Assembly: GCA_016178045.1 (NCBI GenBank)
Contig: JACOUE010000041.1
Span: 1 to 64,000, forward strand
Source of the DNA: Chloroflexota bacterium
GTDB lineage: Bacteria; Chloroflexota; Dehalococcoidia; SM23-28-2; JACOUE01
Direction: 5' to 3'
Length of the DNA: 64,000 nucleotides
Positions within the stretch are counted from its first letter, which is position 1. Every line of letters starts with the position of its first letter. Of the stretch, positions 58,389 to 64,000 are shown piece after piece. The translations under genes were made by a program, and so were the position numbers. Below the pieces are notes generated by a model. The model had not been told where the DNA came from. It saw only the letters and a list, made by a program, of their open reading frames with translations, and searched no databases.

Positions 58389-59228
58389 CTACAGCATGGC
58401 GACGCCGCCGTCCACGTTGATGCACTGCCCCGTGATGTAGTCCGCCCGCGGCGAGACCAGGAACGCCACCACCGCCGCGATCTCCGACGGGTCGGCCTGC
58501 CGCCCCAATGGGATGAACCGGCTCACCCCCTGCTTCACCATCTCGAAGGGGATGCCCATCCGCTCGCCGGTGCGGCGGAAGGTGCCGTCCATCATGTCGG
58601 TGTCGGTGGAGCCGGGGGCGACGCAGTTCACGTTCACTTTGTACGGCGCGAGCTCCAGCGCCAGCATCTGGGTGAGGCCCACCACGCCGAACTTGCTGGG
58701 GGTGTACGCCCCGTAGCGGGCCTGGCCCAGACGCCCCGCCATCGACGACAGGTTGACGATCTTTCCGCCCTCGCCCTGCCGGATGAGCACCTCGGCCACC
58801 GCCTTGCAGCAGTGATAGACGCCGTTCAGGTTCACGTCCACCTCGCGCGACCACTCGTCGTCCTCCAGCTCCCAGAGGGCCTTCTTCCCGGCCACCAGGG
58901 CCAGCCCGGCGTTGTTCGCCAGGATATCGATCCGGCCCAGCTCCTCCAGCGTCTTGTCCACCATCGCCCGCACCTGCGCACCGTCGGTAACGTCGACATC
59001 CAGCGCCAGCGCCCGCCGGCCGAGCGCCCGGATCTCCTCCGCCACCGACTCGGCGCCGCGCCAGCCGGCCTGCCGCTCGGCCTCGGGGAACCGCTCCTGC
59101 GGGCGGGCGACGGCGGTGACGGCGACGTCGGCGCCGACTTGGGCCAGGCGCAGGGCGATGGCGCGGCCGATGCCGCGCAGGCGCCCCGCGCCGGTCACGA
59201 TGGCTACTTTACCGTCGAGCTGCCCCAT
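58389..59228 (-). CDS. Short-chain dehydrogenase/reductase
   Basis: 279 aa. NAD(P)-binding TGAGRLRGIGRAIA (a three-residue-expanded glycine motif), NNAG (ILANNAGLALV) and the catalytic Ser with Tyr-x3-Lys in NLSSMAGRLGQARYGAYTPSKFG. It ends ITGQCINVDGGVAML. The classical SDR fold gives no substrate; hydroxyacyl-CoA or alcohol oxidation fits the context between a crotonase and a transporter. Confidence 0.9.
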   Translation of the reverse strand: MGQLDGKVAIVTGAGRLRGIGRAIALRLAQVGADVAVTAVARPQERFPEAERQAGWRGAESVAEEIRALGRRALALDVDVTDGAQVRAMVDKTLEELGRIDILANNAGLALVAGKKALWELEDDEWSREVDVNLNGVYHCCKAVAEVLIRQGEGGKIVNLSSMAGRLGQARYGAYTPSKFGVVGLTQMLALELAPYKVNVNCVAPGSTDTDMMDGTFRRTGERMGIPFEMVKQGVSRFIPLGRQADPSEIAAVVAFLVSPRADYITGQCINVDGGVAML

Positions 59229-59232
59229 CTTC

Positions 59233-60450
59233 TTACGCCTGCGCGGAGGGACGCTCCTCCATGACTACAGTCGCCGACGTCCGCCGCTCGGACATGGCCC
59301 AGAGGCCGAGGCTCAGGGCGAGGGTGACGGCCAGCAGTCCCGACAGGCCCAAAAAGGCCGCGCTCGTGTCCCAGCGGTCGACGAGGACGCCGGCCAGCAC
59401 TCCCCCCGTCCCGCCGAGGCCGAAGCCGGCGAAGAACGACACGCCGTAGCTGCGGCCCACTGCCCCCGCCGGTGTGTAGTCGGCGATGAGGCCGGTGAAC
59501 ACCGGCTGGTTGGCGAAGTAGAGGCAGATGAACAGTGAGGCGACGACCACCAGGCCGGCGCCCTCCACGATGCCCGTCAGCACCAGGGCCGGCAGGGCGA
59601 GCAGTGTCAGGAGGGGCGCCAGCCGCTCCAGCTTGAACCTCTGCGACAGCGAACCGCCTGCGTACTGGCCCATCGCGCCCATGATCAGGGCCACCGTTAC
59701 GAAGACGCCGCCCAGGTCTTTGTTCACCAGGTCCTCCATGTGCTTGGGCAGGAACGTGATCGCGCCGCGGTACACCATGCCGTTGACCACGAACGCTGCA
59801 TACACCATTAGCAGCGGGACGAGGAAGTGGTTGACCCGCCGTTGTGGCGCTCCTTCCCTAACCACAGTGCTCCCGGTGACGACGACCTCGCCCTGGCCCT
59901 GCACCGGCAGGACGACCCGGGTGAACACCAGGGCCAGCACTGCGGTCAGGGCGCCGAGGAAGAAGAAGGCGGCCCGCCAGTCGATGGCGACGGCCAGCCC
60001 TATCGCCAGGACCGGTGCCGCCGCCTGACCCAAGTTCCCGGCCACGCCGTGGTACCCCAGCGCCAGCCCCCGCTGCCGCACTCCCTGCGCCATCAGCGAG
60101 ATGCCCGCCGGGTGGTACAGGCCGATGCACAGGCCCAGCAGCGCCAGCGTCCCGGCCAGGAACCACTCGTTGGGCGATAGGCCTACCAGCACCGCGGCGA
60201 CACTCGCGCCGGTGAAGGTGTAGAGCAGCACACGCCGAGAGCCGAGCCGGTCGGTGAGGAAGCCGGCGGGGATGGCGCTGGACCCGAAGGCCCAGCCGAA
60301 CATGCTGGAGACGGTGCCCAGGATCACGGCCCGTACGCCGAAGTCGTCACCGATGCGGGTGAGGAGGGCGGGGTACGTCAGCTCCGCGACGTGGACCAGG
60401 GCGTGGGCGACGGTGGCGTAGGCGATGAGGCGGCGCTCGGCGGCGTTCAC
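59233..60450 (-). CDS. Major facilitator superfamily transporter
   Basis: 405 aa, GTG start, 12 hydrophobic segments. Visible MFS landmarks are GFLTDRLGSRRVLLYTFTG (motif A between helices 2 and 3) and a long central loop (PVQGQGEVVVTGSTVVREG). It resembles fosmidomycin-resistance or oxalate/formate-type members only loosely, so the substrate is unknown. It ends 4 bp before the SDR gene and is probably cotranscribed with it. Confidence 0.88.
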   Translation of the reverse strand: MNAAERRLIAYATVAHALVHVAELTYPALLTRIGDDFGVRAVILGTVSSMFGWAFGSSAIPAGFLTDRLGSRRVLLYTFTGASVAAVLVGLSPNEWFLAGTLALLGLCIGLYHPAGISLMAQGVRQRGLALGYHGVAGNLGQAAAPVLAIGLAVAIDWRAAFFFLGALTAVLALVFTRVVLPVQGQGEVVVTGSTVVREGAPQRRVNHFLVPLLMVYAAFVVNGMVYRGAITFLPKHMEDLVNKDLGGVFVTVALIMGAMGQYAGGSLSQRFKLERLAPLLTLLALPALVLTGIVEGAGLVVVASLFICLYFANQPVFTGLIADYTPAGAVGRSYGVSFFAGFGLGGTGGVLAGVLVDRWDTSAAFLGLSGLLAVTLALSLGLWAMSERRTSATVVMEERPSAQA

Positions 60451-60520
60451 GACAAGTCAACGGAATCCAGCGCAAAGGTGAGCAAGAGGGATTATAGCAC
60501 GGAGCGTATCTGAGGGAGCC

Positions 60521-61870
60521 CTAGAGCAGGCCCTCGGCCTGCATCTCGCCGATTACGGCGTCTAACGCCTCGATCACCTTCCCGACGTCCGCCTCCGTGT
60601 GGGCCGTGGAGGTGAAGCCGCCGCTCTGGCCCATTAGGTCGACGCCGTGGTTGATCATGCCCCGCTTCAGGGCCAGGCCCAGCGGCGCCCGCATACGCGC
60701 CGGCACCTGTCCGTTCTGCCATGGCCACTCGATGCCCCCCACAGGCCGCGGGCAATCGGTGCCGAGGACGACGTGGAAGTAGGAGGCGAGGCCGTAGGCG
60801 CCCCCGGGCACCTTCCGGCGCTCGATCACCTGGTTCAGGCCGGGGACCAGTTTCGCCATGAGGCCGTCGACGTACTCGTGGTGCTCGCCGCCGGCGATGA
60901 AGGAGAGCATGGCCGCTCCCGCCGCCGCCGAGAGCGGGTTGGCGTTGTATGTGCCGGGGTGGGCCACCCGCTGCGAGGCGTTCCAGCCGGCGTCGTCGCG
61001 GAACTCGATCATGGCGAGCACATCGGCCTTACCGGCGACGCCGCCGCCCGGCATGCCCCCCGCCAGGATCTTGGCCAGGCAGGTCAGGTCCGGCGTCACG
61101 CCGTAGAGGGCCTGCGCCCCGCCCGGGGAGACGCGAAAGCCGGTCACCACCTCGTCGAAGATGAGGAGAGCGTTGTGGCGGCTGGTCAGCTCGCGGAGCT
61201 CGGCCAGGAAGCCGGGTCGCAGCGGCAGCGTCCCCCACGACGCCCCCGTCGGCTCCACGATCACCGCGGCCACGTCCCCCTCCTCCAGCCGCTCCGCCAC
61301 CAGCGACGCGTCGTTCTGGGGCACGCTGATGGTGTTGCTGAGGGTGGCCGCGGGCACGCCGGCGGAACGCGGCACGTCCGACTCGGCGTAGCGGGCCCCC
61401 ATGACGGAGTCGTGCCAGCCGTGGAAGTGGTAGTCGAACTTAAGGAGCCGGTCGCGGCCCGTGTAGGCGCGGGCCAGGCGGATTGCTATCAGAGTCGCTT
61501 CCGTGCCAGAGCTGGTGAAGCGTACCTCCTCCGCGCTGGGGATCAGGCGCTTCACCCAGTTCCCCCACTCCAGCTCCAGCCGGTGGCTGGCGCCGTAGTG
61601 CGTCCCCTTATGCGCCTGCTCGGTTATCGCCTTCGTGATGACAGGGTGGGCGTGGCCCAGGAAGAGCGCGCCGTGCCCCATCACCAGGTCGATGATCTCG
61701 TTGCCGTCCACATCCCACTTGCGGGCGCCTTCCGCCCGCTCGACATAAAGAGGGAACGGGGTCAGGTAGCGGATATCGTGGGTCACGCCCGAGGGGAACG
61801 TCGTGACCGCCTCGGCGTGGAGGGCGGCGGACCCGGGGTGGAGCCGCCGGTACTCGTGGAGGATCGGCAC
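60521..61870 (-). CDS. Class III aminotransferase (glutamate-1-semialdehyde aminomutase-like)
   Basis: 449 aa. The GTG at 61870 shares one base with the upstream gene's stop (TAGTG). PLP-fold motifs: FTSSGTEATLIAIRLARAYTG, DYHFHGWHD, LIFDEVVTGFRVSPGGAQ and the PLP Lys in DLTCLAKILAGGMPGGGVAG. The similarity is to GSA aminomutase-like class III enzymes, though the length and pairing with a dehydrogenase suggest a catabolic amino acid aminotransferase or mutase. The track's longer ORF (to 62596) is mostly shadow. Confidence 0.88.
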   Translation of the reverse strand: MPILHEYRRLHPGSAALHAEAVTTFPSGVTHDIRYLTPFPLYVERAEGARKWDVDGNEIIDLVMGHGALFLGHAHPVITKAITEQAHKGTHYGASHRLELEWGNWVKRLIPSAEEVRFTSSGTEATLIAIRLARAYTGRDRLLKFDYHFHGWHDSVMGARYAESDVPRSAGVPAATLSNTISVPQNDASLVAERLEEGDVAAVIVEPTGASWGTLPLRPGFLAELRELTSRHNALLIFDEVVTGFRVSPGGAQALYGVTPDLTCLAKILAGGMPGGGVAGKADVLAMIEFRDDAGWNASQRVAHPGTYNANPLSAAAGAAMLSFIAGGEHHEYVDGLMAKLVPGLNQVIERRKVPGGAYGLASYFHVVLGTDCPRPVGGIEWPWQNGQVPARMRAPLGLALKRGMINHGVDLMGQSGGFTSTAHTEADVGKVIEALDAVIGEMQAEGLL

Positions 61871-62943
61871 TACTCGACCAGCTCCTCTCTGAGCTGGCGC
61901 TTCGTCCTGAAGTAGGGGACGAAGGGGAGGTCGCGCATGGTGATGAGCCCGATGAGGGAGCGGGCGTTGGCGACGGCGGGCACGCAGTTGGCCAGGATGG
62001 CGGCCGTGGCCTGGTCGCCCTGGACGCCGCCCGCGATGGCCACCTTCAGCGGCGGCTTGCCGTCGATCACGATGACGTCGCGGGGGTCCTTGGCGTCCAG
62101 GGACATCTCCAGCTCCAGCCGGATGACTTCCCGGCCGGACATCAGGCCGCGGGCGGTCTGTCTGACGCCGGCGACGTATCCCCGCTCCACCACGAAGTAC
62201 TCCGTCTTCTTGCGTTCCTGAGCGATGACCGGCTCGATCGTCTCGGCGATGTCGTCGAGGCGCCACCCCAGCGTATCGGCCATCACGGAGACCGACTCGC
62301 GCAGCCCCACGTGGCCGATGCTGCCGTTGGCCTCCTGCTGGAACCCCTGCACGCTCAGGCCGACGCCTACCTTGCGCTGGAGCTGCATCCGCCGCGTCGA
62401 CACGTCCACCACCCGTGTCACCTGGATCGACTTGATGTGCTGGCAGGCCGTGGTCAGCACCAGCGGCAGCGTGTCCATGACGAAGCCGGGGTTCACTCCC
62501 GTCCCCAGGATGCGGACGCCTGTCTCCCTTGCCCTCTTGTCCAGCGTCCGGGCGATGTCGGGATGATGCCGCCAGGGGTAGGAAAGTTCCTCGCAACTAG
62601 ATATAACGTTCTTCTCCGCCGCGACGATTTGCAGCAGTTCCGGGCAGACCGTAGTCAGGTGAGAGCCCGTAGCGTGCACCACCACGTCGGCGTAGACGTC
62701 CTTGAGCACCGGCTCCGGGTCGTGCGATACGGTGATGCCCACCGTCCGCCCGATCCCGGCCGCATCCCCCAGGTCCTTCCCCGCCTTGGCCGGGTGGGAG
62801 TCGATGGCGCCGACTATCTCGACGTCGGGTCGCTCGAGAAGCAGGCGGATCACCTCGCTGCCCACGGCGCCGATGCCGAAGTGGATAGTACGGATCTTCT
62901 CACCCTGCACGTAGGCCTCCACGTTCCAAGTCCTAGGCCACAC
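61870..62943 (-). CDS. 2,4-diaminopentanoate dehydrogenase-like NAD(P)-dependent oxidoreductase
   Basis: About 357 aa of the DapB/diaminopentanoate dehydrogenase family. The Rossmann start is TIHFGIGAVGSEVIRLLLERPDVEIVGAID, followed by DVVVHATGSHL, VISSCEELSYPW and GTGVNPGFVMDTLPLVLT, the most diagnostic segment. The known enzyme oxidatively deaminates 2,4-diaminopentanoate in ornithine fermentation. Here the OrAB mutase genes are not seen, so the substrate may differ. It overlaps the upstream hydrolase by 11 bp and the aminotransferase by 1 bp. Confidence 0.78.
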   Translation of the reverse strand: MWPRTWNVEAYVQGEKIRTIHFGIGAVGSEVIRLLLERPDVEIVGAIDSHPAKAGKDLGDAAGIGRTVGITVSHDPEPVLKDVYADVVVHATGSHLTTVCPELLQIVAAEKNVISSCEELSYPWRHHPDIARTLDKRARETGVRILGTGVNPGFVMDTLPLVLTTACQHIKSIQVTRVVDVSTRRMQLQRKVGVGLSVQGFQQEANGSIGHVGLRESVSVMADTLGWRLDDIAETIEPVIAQERKKTEYFVVERGYVAGVRQTARGLMSGREVIRLELEMSLDAKDPRDVIVIDGKPPLKVAIAGGVQGDQATAAILANCVPAVANARSLIGLITMRDLPFVPYFRTKRQLREELVE

Positions 62944-63718
62944 TTTCCAGGAACTCCAGCGCTAACCGATTAAACGTCTCCGGCTGCTCAAAGTAAACCG
63001 AGTGGCCCGCCCCCGCCACCACCACCATCCGCGAGTGCGGGATAAGCCGCGTGGCCACCTCCACGAGGAACGGCGGCATCAGGTCGTCCTCCTCGCCGAC
63101 GATGAACAGGACGGGCACGTTCAGCCGCGCCAGCCCGTCGGCGCCGGTGTCGAGGCGCGGGTACTGCCGGACGAAGTCGTCGGCGCGCTTCGGGTTGAGG
63201 GCCGCCACCTGCCGGTAGAGGAAGGCCATCTCCGGCCGCTCGCGGATGAACCGCTGGCCCAGCGCCCGCCTGGGCCCCATCTTCCGGCGGCGCCAGATCT
63301 CCTCCGCCCGCTGCCGCGTCTCCTCGTCGGCGGCCAGCCACACCTCCCGCCGCATCCCCACGATGCTGTCCGCCATCACCAGCGCCCGCACCCGCTCCGG
63401 ATAGCGTAGAGTATACCCCAAAGCGGTGAGCCCGCCCATCGACTGGGCCACCAGCCGGACTTCATCGATCCCCAGGTGCTCGATAAGGGCCCCGAGGTCG
63501 TCGATGAACGCTTTCGGGCCCAGTGGACTGTGGCCGTCGAGGGATAGGCCGAAGCCACGCTGGTCGTACACGAGGCACTTGTAGCGCCTGGCGAAGTCGG
63601 GTACCTGCTGCCACCAGCTGAGGTGGTTCCCCCCGGCCCCGTGGGCAAAGACCAGCCACGGCCCTTCGCCGTGAATCTGGTAGTAGAGGCTAATGCCGTT
63701 TACCCGCGCCTTGGGCAT
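62933..63718 (-). CDS. Alpha/beta-fold hydrolase
   Basis: 261 aa. Oxyanion HGAGGNHLSWW, nucleophile in VAQSMGGLTALG (Q-S-M-G-G), acid in GEEDDLMPP and His in AGAGHSVYFEQP. The set fits esterases or 3-oxoadipate enol-lactonase-like enzymes. It is the first gene of an operon with the diaminopentanoate-dehydrogenase-like and aminotransferase genes, so a role in hydrolysing an intermediate of that pathway is possible. Confidence 0.88.
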   Translation of the reverse strand: MPKARVNGISLYYQIHGEGPWLVFAHGAGGNHLSWWQQVPDFARRYKCLVYDQRGFGLSLDGHSPLGPKAFIDDLGALIEHLGIDEVRLVAQSMGGLTALGYTLRYPERVRALVMADSIVGMRREVWLAADEETRQRAEEIWRRRKMGPRRALGQRFIRERPEMAFLYRQVAALNPKRADDFVRQYPRLDTGADGLARLNVPVLFIVGEEDDLMPPFLVEVATRLIPHSRMVVVAGAGHSVYFEQPETFNRLALEFLESVA

Positions 63719-63814
63719 CTCCGGCTCTCACCGATGATACTTGAGCAGGCCGAGCCGGGGCAACAGGTGTTTCGGCGCTGGCGGCAAACCTTCCCTGCGC
63801 GTACAATAGCTCTG

Positions 63815-64000
63815 ATGGCACCCGCTCCAGAAGAGCCGGACCCACCGGCCACCACCGCCGCCCCGCCTCCCAAAGCCCGCCGCCGCCACCGTGGCGGCCG
63901 CCGCCAGCGGCCCCGATCAGAGGCAGCGCCGCCCGTCGCTACGGCGGAAACGGTCGCTCCCGAAGAGCCCACACCGGAACCGGAGGCCAGGCCGAAGTCC
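63815..64000 (+). CDS. Start of a proline/arginine-rich protein (runs off window)
   Basis: 62 codons to the window edge, beginning MAPAPEEPDPPATTAAPPP and continuing with a basic run (KARRRHRGGRRQRPRS), then an acidic Pro-rich stretch. The segment is low complexity and probably disordered. Such extensions often precede RNA-binding or RNase/helicase domains. A TACAAT -10 lies just upstream (63802). The main domain is outside the window, so no function is given. Confidence 0.5.
   Translation, partial: MAPAPEEPDPPATTAAPPPKARRRHRGGRRQRPRSEAAPPVATAETVAPEEPTPEPEARPKS

Overview
The window is GC-rich, gene-dense bacterial chromosome with short intergenic gaps and many ATGA-type overlaps. No rRNA, tRNA, CRISPR array or recognisable transposase was found by eye. 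The gene content points to an aerobic or facultative heterotroph. It includes crotonyl-CoA carboxylase/reductase, a methylmalonyl-CoA mutase large subunit, many acyl-CoA enzymes, a tungsten aldehyde oxidoreductase, DinB-type thiol-dependent proteins and an MshC-like cysteine ligase. Together with two families of intergenic repeats common in Chloroflexota metagenomes, this suggests a Chloroflexota (Dehalococcoidia-like) bacterium. That placement is inferred from gene content only.

Layout. 1-3.9 kb: a pyrR-pyrB operon (minus) behind a PyrR-binding attenuator, a Rieske ferredoxin, a secreted matrixin-like protease and a Fur-family regulator with a nickel/cobalt transporter. 4-8.8 kb: an AorABC-type aldehyde oxidoreductase operon with a MoaD-like protein and a methyltransferase. 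8.9-15 kb: a hydrolase, paired MaoC subunits, patatin, a cNMP-binding protein and a MATE transporter. 15.0-17.3 kb: a predicted two-selenocysteine glutaredoxin-like gene, then cysS whose frame runs into a damaged glycosyltransferase. 17.3-25.7 kb: a DRE-TIM acyltransferase, acetyl-CoA synthetase, CcdA/TlpA thiol-redox pair, SCP-x-type thiolase, DinB and enoyl-CoA hydratase. 25.7-42 kb: MshC-like ligase, MmgE/PrpD, a malyl-CoA lyase-like protein with SucCD homologues, and an ethylmalonyl-CoA-like cluster (Ccr, acyl-CoA dehydrogenase, mesaconyl-CoA-hydratase-like MaoC, mutase) interrupted by hicAB. Two more DinB proteins, an AlkA glycosylase and a thiolase follow.

42-52.8 kb: orphan proteins, flavin reductase, redoxins, a zinc-ribbon gene behind a structured leader that pairs with its own start site, CoA transferases and an enolase-superfamily enzyme. 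52.9-55.6 kb: a minus-strand island of four secreted or membrane-anchored proteins of unknown function. One of these has its 3' end replaced by repeat DNA and a 45-bp copy of the neighbouring acyl-CoA dehydrogenase gene. 55.7-64 kb: acyl-CoA dehydrogenase, a capA relic, enoyl-CoA hydratase, SDR, MFS transporter, a class III aminotransferase with a diaminopentanoate-dehydrogenase-like enzyme, a hydrolase and the start of an unknown proline/arginine-rich protein.

The strongest candidate novelty is the 225-bp glutaredoxin-like gene at 14995-15219. It has two in-frame TGA codons, one at the catalytic cysteine position, and each is followed at a suitable distance by a hairpin fitting the bacterial SECIS pattern. 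Other points worth checking are the start-occluding leader of the zinc-ribbon gene, the secreted-protein island, and a repeat inserted in frame at the 5' end of a thiolase gene.
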